A program made the translations under genes and the position numbers. Below are positions 56,374-64,000 of a DNA stretch of 64,000 nucleotides, one piece after another; positions within the stretch are counted from its first letter, which is position 1; each line of letters starts with the position of its first letter. The stretch lies in assembly GCA_016927595.1 (NCBI GenBank), contig JAFGMI010000037.1, positions 18,947 to 82,946 on the forward strand. Direction: 5' to 3'. Source of the stretch: Melioribacteraceae bacterium (GTDB lineage Bacteria > Bacteroidota > Ignavibacteria > Ignavibacteriales > Melioribacteraceae). Below the pieces are notes generated by a model that searched no databases, was not told the origin of the DNA, and saw only the letters and a list, made by a program, of their open reading frames with translations.

Positions 56374-56410
56374 TTTTACTCCGAAACTTTTACTTGTCTT
56401 AATTTTCAAA

Positions 56411-59299
56411 TTAGAATTTTACAATCACACCGAATCTGAAATTTCTCGGCTGATTAGATAACAAGTAGATATCCTGACTAGTCACATAAGGATAATACTC
56501 ATTGTATGTAAGAATATTTTCTCTGTCGTCGTGCCAGCGCTGGGTTGTTCTTTCATCATCAAAAGTTCTTGAATAGTTGAATACTTTTTCATTAAGCAGA
56601 TTAAATCCTTCTCCATAAATTGTAACAAGAGTATTACCAAACTCCAGCCTTTTTTCAATTCTCATTCTCATGTCGTTTTCTGTAGGGGTACGTCTGTTAA
56701 ACTTTAGTCCCTGACCGGAAATATCATAAGTATAAGGTCTGCCGCTATATACTTTATAAGTGAGGCTCAGACTTATATCAGCCAGCGGATAGAAATTTCC
56801 TAATGAGAATCCGAAATCGGACGATGTTAAATACCTGATATTAGCTACAGCTTTGTGGGATCTGTCGTAATCGAGGTATACATCCTCGGGATCGGGCAAG
56901 TCGACAGCCTCCTGACCTTCAGCGGGATTTTCAAAATAAGATACCGGCGCATCAAGTGCATTGCTGCTTTTCCCGGTTGCGCTTTCGTAATTATACCTCA
57001 AGTATCCTCTGAGCGCTCCTTCATTTTTTTCAATACTGACGTGGAAACCTTTTATATCTGCATAATCCCTGTTTTTGTAAGTCCGGTAGACTGACTGCTG
57101 TTCGTCGAAGAAATATGCCGATTCTACTAAATTTGTAACGTCCTTATAATATGCACTCACATCAAGTTTAATCCCTAACGGGAAAGCGTTAACAAGTCCA
57201 ATATCATATGCGCTGGTATTCTCGGGTTTAAGCCGCGGATTCCCCAGTACTTCGATTTCATTGAATAATGTAACCTGACTGTAAAAAATCTGGTTAAAAC
57301 TCGGTCTTTGTGTGAATGTCCCATAGTTTAAATGGAAGACCTGTGTTTCAGAAAGAGGGAAAGAGAGACCAACCCTGGGTTGTAACCGGGTAAATAGTTT
57401 TGTTCTTTCTTTCTTTGCTTTATCCCGGTCATAATACTGCCCTCTTTCAAGATATGGAAGTGATTCGTCATAATCGGGATTACGGAGGGGAGAAAATTCA
57501 TCCGCATAATAGCTGACATTAAAGTCATAAATATCGTACCTTAATCCGATGTTGGCAATGAAGCCTCCGAATTCCATTTTATCTTGTATATAAAAAGCTC
57601 CTTCAAAAGGGAAAGCATTAAAATCAACATCTCTGAACGAACCCTGATCCACTACATTGTATTCCTGCTGGACATCGACGTCAAAAAAAGTAAATTGAAG
57701 TCCGGCTTTTATCAGATTGTTTTTATCTACCTGACTTGTATAGCTACCATTAAAATCGTAAGAGAAAGTCTGTTCAGTTCCCCTGTCGTCTGCCAGTCTC
57801 CCGACTCTCTGATTCGATGGGGCAGTATAATCGACCCAGTTGCTTCCGTTTGAATATAAATTAAGAAATTCAATATCGGTGAGAAGTTCCACTCTTCTTT
57901 CGGAATAGACATCAAGTATGTTCAGTGTTAAATCAAAAAAACTTGATTTGTTAATTATATGATTCCAGCTGAAGCCGTACTGCAGAGAATTCTGCTTTAT
58001 TTTTGATACACTGAAAGTCCTTTCAAACAACCAACGAAGCCAGTTGCCGTCGAGATAATTTTCGAACTGGTAGTCGTAAACGAACCGGAATTTGAATTTA
58101 TTATCAGGATCGGGCTGATAAGTAAGATTTGTCATTATCTGCCTTTCTACATCATCATTAGGCGTAGGAACTTTCGGAGAAACAACGTTTTGTCTTCCGG
58201 CAGCAAAAAGTTTTACTCCATTAGCGATAGGTCCTCCGGCTGTAAAGTCCAGCCTGTAGTCTATGTTATTATCGTATTCCATGCCGATATCCCGGAACCC
58301 CTGCATCCAGGAAATCTGACCAAGTTTCGCAATATGAAGTGAATCAGCAACAGTCAAAGGATTTGGAGGCCATTGGATTCTCTCCGGCAGGTAAACACCG
58401 CCGAAACCGTAACCGGCGTCAAACAGTGGTCTGCCGGGTTGAGTTGGATTTTCTTCGAGCCATGCTTCCAGTTCTTTTAACGTGTTGTAATAGTCCAGGT
58501 TCGACATTCTATAAGGGCTTCCTCCCCATGTTTTATAATGAGGTGGAATTGCGGCTAATTCCATTCTTGTTTCCCAAACGTTACTGCCTTCGCGTGCAAC
58601 CATATTAACGACACCGGACTGTGCATTACCATACTCGGCACTGAAACCACTGGTATAAACTTCTACCTGCTCCAGACCTGTAACAATTGGTCTGAATGCT
58701 CTTTGGTTATTAAGCGGATTAACAATAGATCCGCCGCCCATCAGGTATAAGGATTCACCTACTCTTCCGCCCCTGAAATGGTCGTCAACAACATCAGCCT
58801 GCAGTTCAAGTATATCAGCAATATCTGCAACACCGGCAATACTCTGAACATCACGAATATTATAAACCTGTTTGGTGGCAGTTACGTCAGGTTCGACAGT
58901 CTTTTGTGAAAAAGCAGTTACCGTCACTTCTTCAGTTTGGAATTCGTCAGGTACAAGTTTAAAATCGACAGAAGTGGTTTTATCTACATTAACCTGGACC
59001 CTTGTAATTACCTGTTGTTTATAACCGACAAAACTTGCTTTCACGCTGTACTCTCCGGGGGGCAGATTGAGAATAAAATACTCGCCTTCAAAATCAGTAG
59101 CTGCGCCCAGCACATTGAATAAACTCTGCTCAGTATTATTCACCCATTTTGCAAATACAATTACATTGGCTCCGATTAATGCTTCGCCCGTTTTCGAATC
59201 GGTTATTCTACCGGCAATCTTTCCGGTTTCACCGGCATAAAGAAGACTTAAACTTATAAGAAATGTTAGAATAAAGTATTGTATAAATTGTCTCCGCAT
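56411..59299 (-). CDS. TonB-dependent outer-membrane receptor with N-terminal carboxypeptidase-regulatory-like domain
   Basis: The protein has 962 residues and a signal peptide ending near LLYAGE. Residues about 25-115 form the CarboxypepD-reg-like domain (GKIAGRITDSKTGEALIGAN and PPGEYSVKASFVGY). The plug domain (about 120-240) has DVQSIAGVADIADILELQ and GFSAEYGNAQSGVVN. A long 22-strand-type barrel follows. The start ATG has a strong CGGAGG 6 bp upstream. It should import oligosaccharides from the extracellular enzymes using TonB energy. No SusD gene is adjacent. The divergent regulator gene at 59707 shares its upstream region. Confidence 0.92.
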   Translation of the reverse strand: MRRQFIQYFILTFLISLSLLYAGETGKIAGRITDSKTGEALIGANVIVFAKWVNNTEQSLFNVLGAATDFEGEYFILNLPPGEYSVKASFVGYKQQVITRVQVNVDKTTSVDFKLVPDEFQTEEVTVTAFSQKTVEPDVTATKQVYNIRDVQSIAGVADIADILELQADVVDDHFRGGRVGESLYLMGGGSIVNPLNNQRAFRPIVTGLEQVEVYTSGFSAEYGNAQSGVVNMVAREGSNVWETRMELAAIPPHYKTWGGSPYRMSNLDYYNTLKELEAWLEENPTQPGRPLFDAGYGFGGVYLPERIQWPPNPLTVADSLHIAKLGQISWMQGFRDIGMEYDNNIDYRLDFTAGGPIANGVKLFAAGRQNVVSPKVPTPNDDVERQIMTNLTYQPDPDNKFKFRFVYDYQFENYLDGNWLRWLFERTFSVSKIKQNSLQYGFSWNHIINKSSFFDLTLNILDVYSERRVELLTDIEFLNLYSNGSNWVDYTAPSNQRVGRLADDRGTEQTFSYDFNGSYTSQVDKNNLIKAGLQFTFFDVDVQQEYNVVDQGSFRDVDFNAFPFEGAFYIQDKMEFGGFIANIGLRYDIYDFNVSYYADEFSPLRNPDYDESLPYLERGQYYDRDKAKKERTKLFTRLQPRVGLSFPLSETQVFHLNYGTFTQRPSFNQIFYSQVTLFNEIEVLGNPRLKPENTSAYDIGLVNAFPLGIKLDVSAYYKDVTNLVESAYFFDEQQSVYRTYKNRDYADIKGFHVSIEKNEGALRGYLRYNYESATGKSSNALDAPVSYFENPAEGQEAVDLPDPEDVYLDYDRSHKAVANIRYLTSSDFGFSLGNFYPLADISLSLTYKVYSGRPYTYDISGQGLKFNRRTPTENDMRMRIEKRLEFGNTLVTIYGEGFNLLNEKVFNYSRTFDDERTTQRWHDDRENILTYNEYYPYVTSQDIYLLSNQPRNFRFGVIVKF

Positions 59300-59706
59300 G
59301 GAGAGCCTCCGAAAAAATAAAAATTATTAGTTTTTTAGATTCTTTTATCACTTTTGTGGTATAGAAATGTATGTATATTATACTGATCAGGGATTGAGTT
59401 AATATGGTTTTTATTTTTGCGGTTTCAGTCATTTATAAAGAAAATTATCTTTATTTCAAACTTGTATGATAACATACGTAATATATATTATATCATTCAT
59501 CATGTCAAGACAAATCATTAAAATGACGATTATAAGATATTTTTCCAGGGGTATTCAGTCAATGTAATTACTGTTATTAACGGGTTAATAACATAGTATT
59601 ATCTTCTTTTATTAAATATTTTCGACCAAAATAATGAGTTTCTTCTATCATTTTTTTGATATATTTATTTCGAGAAGGTAAAAAATTATAAAGTAGACGA
59701 GGATTT
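59300..59706. promoter_or_regulatory. Divergent intergenic region between TonB receptor and membrane regulator
   Basis: These 407 AT-rich bases contain no plausible gene. The region must contain promoters for both genes. It holds a perfect 22-bp palindrome at 59572-59593 and a smaller GTATG/CATAC inverted repeat at 59464-59477. The rest is low-complexity A/T sequence in which I see no further clear site. Confidence 0.6.
59572..59593. promoter_or_regulatory. Perfect 22-bp palindrome, candidate operator
   Basis: Arms TGTTATTAAC (59572-59581) and GTTAATAACA (59584-59593) are exact inverse complements around GG. The site is 114 bp upstream of the regulator start and 273 bp upstream of the TonB receptor start. 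A dimeric regulator, either the divergent wHTH protein or the GntR/FCD protein at 31505, is the natural candidate to bind it. The symmetry is too long and exact to dismiss as base-composition noise. Confidence 0.6.
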
Positions 59707-60927
59707 ATGTTCAGCGAATCCAAAAAACTGGAGCAACTCAACAAAATACTTGAAAGCCAGGAATTCAAGGACTCCAAGAGCTATAAAAATCTGCTTAAAT
59801 ATCTTGTTGAAGCTTCAATAAAAAATGAAAATCCGACGGAATCATCGATTGCGATAGATGGACTGGGGAAAAATGATGATTTCGACCAGTCAACAGATGC
59901 CAGTGTAAGAGTATATATTCATAACCTGCGCAAGAAATTGGCCAGCTATTATCTTAATGAAGGCAAATCCGATACAATCAAAATTTCCATCCCAAAAGGA
60001 CAGCATTATCAAATTCAATATACTCCGTTGATGAGTAAGAATAGAAAAAAAATATTTTGGTTAATAAACAGCTCAATACTGTTATTACTTTTATTATTTA
60101 ATATTATTTATCTGAAAGGTGTTTCCGAACATTCGATAAATCCTGAAAGTTTGCTTGATAAATCCGTTGTATGGAGAGATCTCGCATCAAGTAGTCTGCC
60201 TGTTGTGCTTGTTTTCGGTGATTTTTTTATTTATAAGGTAGTAACAGATGATTTGCCAAAATATGTCAGGGATTTCAGAATAAATTCGCCGGAAGATTTG
60301 TCCGAATTTAAGGACACATTATCAGAAGATAGAAGTATTACCGAAACCGAACTTACTTTTTTGGGTAAGAGTTCAATCGATTCTTTCCCCGGCATTTATG
60401 ATTTACTGAAAACGAGTGGTAAAGATATCAGCATTAAACTTAGTTCACAAATTACCTGGGATGATCTGGCAACAAACGATATCATTTTCATCGGTTCATT
60501 CAAGACTTTAAGATTATTCAGTGACCTGATAAAGGACATTAACTCGTCGTACAGAATTCACCCGAATACCATATTTTACAAGGATGAATCGGCAGACAGT
60601 ATTTATGAATACCATGCTCCTAAAGATACAGAAACAGGTTTTGTAAAAGACTATGCCCTCGTTGCAAAAATTCCGGGTCCGAATAAAAATACAATTATGA
60701 TTTTCGCCGGAACGCATGATATCGGGCAGAGTGCAACTGTTAACAGTTTTATATCTTCCGACTATCTCGGACAATTTGAAGAAGATTACTCAAGTGAACC
60801 AGAAGAGTACGGATTTTATTTTGAAGCTATTCTGGAGGTAAAGGGATTTGAACGGACAGGGTTTTACCCGAACCTTGTTCATTTCAATAGAATACCGGAT
60901 GATTTTAAGATTGAATCTATCGACTAA
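59707..60927 (+). CDS. Membrane-anchored CadC/ToxR-like one-component regulator
   Basis: The protein has 406 residues. Residues 1-105 form a cytoplasmic DNA-binding region: SKSYKNLLKYLVEASIKN (23-40), then SVRVYIHNLRKKLASYYLNE (66-85) and IKISIPKGQHYQIQ (91-104), a winged-helix wing pattern found in CadC-like proteins. One transmembrane helix (about 116-136, NSSILLLLLLFNIIYLKG) leads to a periplasmic sensor domain (137-406) unlike any I know. GAGG lies upstream of the start. The gene is divergent from the TonB receptor gene, so it probably senses a periplasmic sugar signal and controls the uptake genes. This is the only regulator gene on the plus strand. Confidence 0.7.
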   Translation: MFSESKKLEQLNKILESQEFKDSKSYKNLLKYLVEASIKNENPTESSIAIDGLGKNDDFDQSTDASVRVYIHNLRKKLASYYLNEGKSDTIKISIPKGQHYQIQYTPLMSKNRKKIFWLINSSILLLLLLFNIIYLKGVSEHSINPESLLDKSVVWRDLASSSLPVVLVFGDFFIYKVVTDDLPKYVRDFRINSPEDLSEFKDTLSEDRSITETELTFLGKSSIDSFPGIYDLLKTSGKDISIKLSSQITWDDLATNDIIFIGSFKTLRLFSDLIKDINSSYRIHPNTIFYKDESADSIYEYHAPKDTETGFVKDYALVAKIPGPNKNTIMIFAGTHDIGQSATVNSFISSDYLGQFEEDYSSEPEEYGFYFEAILEVKGFERTGFYPNLVHFNRIPDDFKIESID

Positions 60928-60981
60928 ATCTACTTTATTAAAAAAACAAAAAATATAATCCAAAATATTATTATAAATAAT

Positions 60982-61719
60982 CTAATACCTGTCTTCTGTC
61001 AGCCAATCGAGTGCATTTCGTATAAGTTTTCTATAATTGCAATTCCTGAATGCGTTTCTATCGTGCCCTGGTTGCAGGTAAACAACCTTTGTGTCCTTGT
61101 AGAAATTGATCCAGCCTACATACCTGGCTGATTCGCAATTGTCAGTTGACAGAATCGGGATAACATCATCATTTATTTCAATATTAATATATATTTCATC
61201 ATGAATGATAAAATCATCCATCCCAATTGTAACGGGATGTGTTTCGTCAATTATTTCAACCGTATATTCCTGATCGTGTTTATAAGTTGATGGTCCGTAT
61301 TTAGTGCCGTTGGACATCCAGGATTTGTAGTGATATCTTCCCCCGATTATCTCCTGATACTCTTGCCAGTCACGATGAGAGATTATTGAATGATGAAGGA
61401 AGAGCATTCCTTTCCCAAGCGATACAATTTTCATAAACGCTTCGTTTTCCGGTTGAGTTGTTTCCTCATAGGAGTCATAAAAAACAAACAAATCATATTT
61501 ATTAAAATCATAATTCTCGTTATTCAAGAAAAGTCCCGGCTTTGAAAGTGTATCGTAATCATAACCTGGCAGTTTTTCGAACAATGTATAGAACTCGATA
61601 GTATCAATCTTTTTACCACCGGTTACTATGAGGATATTTTTTACATTCCCGTCACCGGCAATACAAATGTGAATTGAAACAATTGTTAAAAAGAAAAAAT
61701 ATTTAAGAAATTGTCTCAT
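60982..61719 (-). CDS. ThuA-like secreted protein
   Basis: The protein has 245 residues and a signal peptide ending near CIAGDG. NILIVTGGKKIDTIEFYTLF, DLFVFYDSYEETTQPENEAF and KGMLFLHHSIISHRDWQEYQ, ending with VVYLQPGHDRNAF, place it in the ThuA-like group, as in the 35197 protein but with low similarity. GAGGAG overlaps the end of the esterase gene upstream, 8 bp before the ATG, showing translational coupling. Its function is unknown. Repeated occurrence next to pectin/alginate genes suggests a secreted accessory enzyme in polysaccharide use. Confidence 0.75.
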   Translation of the reverse strand: MRQFLKYFFFLTIVSIHICIAGDGNVKNILIVTGGKKIDTIEFYTLFEKLPGYDYDTLSKPGLFLNNENYDFNKYDLFVFYDSYEETTQPENEAFMKIVSLGKGMLFLHHSIISHRDWQEYQEIIGGRYHYKSWMSNGTKYGPSTYKHDQEYTVEIIDETHPVTIGMDDFIIHDEIYINIEINDDVIPILSTDNCESARYVGWINFYKDTKVVYLQPGHDRNAFRNCNYRKLIRNALDWLTEDRY

Positions 61720-61724
61720 TCACA

Positions 61725-62480
61725 TTACTCCTCTAAATTTACAAATTCCGACAGCTTAATGTTAAGTGCTCTGATTTCTCTTGCAATAATTTCCGCCATA
61801 AGCTTAGCACCATTGCTTGAAAAATGAGTATTGTCTTCAACACCTTCGGGATAATTTATATTTTTACCGGGTTCCAGATGCAGGAACAGTTCTTTGGATT
61901 TTTCCTCACCGTAACTTCTGATTAGTATTTCACTAAGCCTGTGATGATCCACAAATATTACATTCAATTCCTTTGCGATCTTTCTGACTATATCAGGGTA
62001 CTCACCATGCGTGTCATAAAATTCTCCTCTATCATTGAATCTTCTTCTAACGACAGGCGTAAGTAAAACCGGAAAAGCTTTTTTTGCCCGTGTATCTTTT
62101 ACAAATTTTCTGAGATTATTACCGTACTGTACGGGTGACGTGTAACGACCGATTTTACTCCGCGATTCATCGTTATGTCCGAATTGAATAAAAACATAAT
62201 CCCCCGGTTTTACAATGTCAATAACTGTCTGCCATCTGCCTTCCTCAATAAACGATTTTGTACTCCTTCCATTTTTAGCATGATTTTTAACCATAACATT
62301 CTCACGCATATATTTATATAGCATTTCTCCCCAGCCAGTTTCTGGTCTTTTTTCAGAAAGCTTTTCCGCCATCGTTGAGTCGCCCACTAAAAATATTACT
62401 ACTTTATGCTCCTCCGATACACCTGTGCCAAGCATAAAAACAATCGCTAATACATAAATCCAGAAAAGCTTTAATTTCAT
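61725..62480 (-). CDS. CE12-type rhamnogalacturonan acetylesterase, SGNH hydrolase
   Basis: The protein has 251 residues from ATG 62480, where MKLKLFWIYVLAIVFMLGTG forms a proper signal peptide; the longer frame from 62579 would overlap the neighbouring gene and has no signal at its start. Block I is GDST (33-36, nucleophile Ser35), block II is NHAKNGRST, block III is QFGHND (99-104), and block V is DNTHFS near residue 220. These are the features of CE12 esterases, which remove acetyl groups from pectic rhamnogalacturonan. A GGAG lies 11 bp upstream of the chosen start. It would help the GH28/GH105 enzymes reach acetylated pectin. Confidence 0.85.
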   Translation of the reverse strand: MKLKLFWIYVLAIVFMLGTGVSEEHKVVIFLVGDSTMAEKLSEKRPETGWGEMLYKYMRENVMVKNHAKNGRSTKSFIEEGRWQTVIDIVKPGDYVFIQFGHNDESRSKIGRYTSPVQYGNNLRKFVKDTRAKKAFPVLLTPVVRRRFNDRGEFYDTHGEYPDIVRKIAKELNVIFVDHHRLSEILIRSYGEEKSKELFLHLEPGKNINYPEGVEDNTHFSSNGAKLMAEIIAREIRALNIKLSEFVNLEE

Positions 62481-62499
62481 TCCGGTGAATTCTCCAATT

Positions 62500-63480
62500 T
62501 TACTCTTTGAATTTAGATAAAAACTTAATAACTGCAACATAGACTTCGTCAAACCACGGATAGAACAGCCATATAGCATGAGGAGAATCTTTTACAATGT
62601 AAACTTCGGAATATATACCATATTCATTCATCAGCTCAATCATTTGATCCCTGCCTGCATGAAACCTTTCGAGTAAACTGTTCAGAAACAGTACTGGCGG
62701 CATATCTTTATGAACATTATTTACCGGGGAAACAGATTTCCATAATGAAGGAGTTTCTTTTAATGTTGTACCCAACCATCTTGAAGCAGCCGAATGGTTA
62801 CCCGGGATTGTGTCTTTAGCGCTTTCAGCCGGGTGAGTAAAATCGAGTATACCGTCAATATTAATTATTGCTCTGACTTTACCAGCTTTACCGCACTCCG
62901 GATCAATAAATTTCTTATCATTTATAAATTGCCCTGCAAGTGTCGCAAGCTGACCACCTGACGAACATCCAAGAAGCATTATTTTTGATGTATCGATATT
63001 ATATAATGCACGGTTCCTAATAATCCAGTAAACCGCGCAGCTGATGTCCTGCAATGCTGCAGGATATTTTGCCTCGGGGCTCAACCTGTATTCAATTGTA
63101 GAAGCAGCAAATCCATTCTCGGCAATTTTCTGTGCCAGCGGTATCAAGTGAGATTTATCGCCCGAAGCCCAGCCGCCTCCGTGAATCATTACAACAACAG
63201 GTAATAACCCGTTTCCCTCAATATATGGGCGAAATATATCCATGCTAAGTGCATGATCTCCCTGCACCTTGTATATAGTATTCCGCACTTCAATAATATT
63301 CTTAACACTGAATTCCGATACGGGAACTGCAGCAGGGTATTTCTTTTGTACTTTTATTGTCTCAGATCTTATTGAAAATGACGTATCACGCGGATAATTC
63401 TGTGCATGAATGATATGTCCGGAGAAAAAGACTAAAAGTAATCCGTTTATTTTTAATATGATATCACATACAGTTTTCAT
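62500..63480 (-). CDS. Secreted alpha/beta-hydrolase esterase
   Basis: The protein has 326 residues and a signal peptide ending at about IIHAQN (28). The oxyanion motif is HGGGW (100-104), the nucleophile elbow is GCSSGG (171-176, Ser173), and the catalytic His lies in the KDSPHAIWLF segment near the C-terminus. The fold and motifs match the BD-FAE/carbohydrate-esterase-like hormone-sensitive lipase group. Deacetylation or feruloyl-ester cleavage of plant polysaccharides is plausible from the CE12 neighbour. The exact ester is unknown. Confidence 0.85.
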   Translation of the reverse strand: MKTVCDIILKINGLLLVFFSGHIIHAQNYPRDTSFSIRSETIKVQKKYPAAVPVSEFSVKNIIEVRNTIYKVQGDHALSMDIFRPYIEGNGLLPVVVMIHGGGWASGDKSHLIPLAQKIAENGFAASTIEYRLSPEAKYPAALQDISCAVYWIIRNRALYNIDTSKIMLLGCSSGGQLATLAGQFINDKKFIDPECGKAGKVRAIINIDGILDFTHPAESAKDTIPGNHSAASRWLGTTLKETPSLWKSVSPVNNVHKDMPPVLFLNSLLERFHAGRDQMIELMNEYGIYSEVYIVKDSPHAIWLFYPWFDEVYVAVIKFLSKFKE

Positions 63481-63521
63481 TGTTTAATAATATAAAAATC
63501 TCTATTGACTATTTAAAACAT

Positions 63522-63559
63522 GAAAGCCGGCTTATCCTGTTGCAGATAAGCCGACTTTC
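63522..63559 (-). terminator. Rho-independent terminator of the truncated sorted-protein gene
   Basis: Fifteen-base arms GAAAGCCGGCTTATC (63522-63536) and GATAAGCCGACTTTC (63545-63559) pair with one G-U-type mismatch around an 8-base loop, 14 bp beyond the stop codon. On the minus strand a short T-run follows. This is the clearest terminator in the window and marks the end of that transcript. Confidence 0.85.
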
Positions 63560-63573
63560 GGTAAGGATGAATT

Positions 63574-64000
63574 TTACTTAAGTAAGAGCATCTTTTTGGT
63601 ATTTACAAAGTCGCCTGCCTGAATATTGTAGAAATAGATTCCGCTGGCGAGATTTGATGCATTGAATGTAACCTCGTATCTGCCTGCAGACTGATATTCA
63701 TTCACCATTGTTCTTACCAATTCACCAAGCATGTTATAGACAGATATCTTAACTACACTGTTTGATGGCAGCTGATATCTGATAGTTGTGGATGGATTAA
63801 ACGGATTCGGGTAATTTTGTTCCAATGTATAATCGTTTGGAATTATATCATCAACTAATTCTACATCCGTTACCAGCCATTCGGCATATTTATCCGGGAA
63901 CGCATTCAGGTCACCTGCAGGGAATCCTTTTTCAGCACCTACATATGCAGGTGAGGATGCTGAATAGGAAACATCGAAATCGTTCATCCAGAATGACAAC
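63574..64000 (-). CDS. C-terminal end of a large sorted secreted protein (N-terminus beyond the window)
   Basis: The frame is open to position 64000, and about 142 residues are visible. The first visible residues (LSFWMNDFDVSYSASSPAYV) belong to an upstream domain. The tail from NYPNPFNPST to MLLLK is a type IX-like sorting domain, closely similar to those of the 1421- and 548-residue proteins. The apparent start codon near the edge is a TTG inside the frame, not a real start. Nothing about its catalytic part can be said. Confidence 0.85.
   Translation of the reverse strand, partial: LSFWMNDFDVSYSASSPAYVGAEKGFPAGDLNAFPDKYAEWLVTDVELVDDIIPNDYTLEQNYPNPFNPSTTIRYQLPSNSVVKISVYNMLGELVRTMVNEYQSAGRYEVTFNASNLASGIYFYNIQAGDFVNTKKMLLLK

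Noticed and set aside
56374..56409. Upstream start for the 755-residue sorted protein
   Set aside because: The Shine-Dalgarno CGGAG is positioned for the downstream ATG at 56373, and the signal peptide starts there.
59464..59477. GTATG/CATAC inverted repeat upstream of the TonB receptor
   Set aside because: Only 5-bp arms in very AT-rich sequence; too likely by chance to report as a separate operator.
62481..62579. N-terminal extension of the CE12 esterase
   Set aside because: It would overlap the neighbouring esterase gene and puts 33 hydrophilic residues before a clear signal peptide.
1..64000. Search for rRNA, tRNA, CRISPR arrays, transposases, integrases and phage genes
   Set aside because: None recognisable. 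Gene-free stretches are short, and none shows regular repeat-spacer structure or mobile-element ends.

Overview
The window is AT-rich bacterial DNA that looks like an Ignavibacteria-type member of the Bacteroidota/Chlorobiota (FCB) group. This is an inference. It rests on repeated C-terminal sorting tails built around YPNPFNPST, PorV-like and FadL-like outer-membrane proteins, and a TonB-dependent receptor with a carboxypeptidase-like N-terminal domain but no recognisable SusD partner. There are no rRNA, tRNA, CRISPR or mobile-element sequences that I can recognise. Almost every gene lies on the minus strand; only the FGGY kinase at 8911 and the membrane regulator at 59707 are on the plus strand.

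The window is a very large locus for breaking down and using uronic-acid polysaccharides (pectin and alginate). Positions 1-8592 hold the secreted pectin set: a pectin methylesterase cut off by the left window edge, GH105, PL1, GH28 and GH43. Positions 8911-21889 hold cytoplasmic uronate metabolism: a xylulokinase-like kinase, a diketogulonate-reductase-like enzyme, an aldo/keto reductase, KduD, KduI, 6-phosphogluconate dehydrogenase, a LarA-family nickel racemase homologue, a PfkB kinase, a fructuronate reductase, tagaturonate epimerase and uronate isomerase. Positions 22241-35931 hold an alginate and unsaturated-uronate module: glycerate kinase, a heparinase II/III-type lyase, a phosphoesterase, a hexuronate transporter, KdgF, a PL17 lyase, a DEH reductase-like SDR, a GntR regulator, KdgK, KdgA, an alginate-lyase-superfamily protein and a ThuA protein. 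Positions 35959-51528 encode large secreted enzymes: a GH88-GH2 fusion, a second alginate-lyase-superfamily protein, PL6 and several parallel beta-helix proteins with sorting tails. Positions 51572-60927 form an outer-membrane uptake cassette with a divergent membrane-bound regulator. Positions 60982-64000 hold a ThuA protein, a CE12 esterase, another esterase and the tail of a further sorted protein.

The most interesting reading is the core operon 14167-21889. UxaC, UxaE and UxuB would take galacturonate and glucuronate to D-mannonate. No mannonate dehydratase is present anywhere in the window. In its place are a LarA-family protein with the nickel-pincer ligand residues intact, a PfkB kinase translationally coupled to it, and an NADP-type 6-phosphogluconate dehydrogenase. 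I infer the route mannonate to gluconate to 6-phosphogluconate to ribulose-5-phosphate, a bypass of the Ashwell/KDG route. Unsaturated uronates released by the lyases would still use KdgF, KduI, KduD or the DEH reductase, then KdgK and KdgA. Shared operator-like sequences upstream of GH43, the FGGY kinase and UxaC suggest common control.
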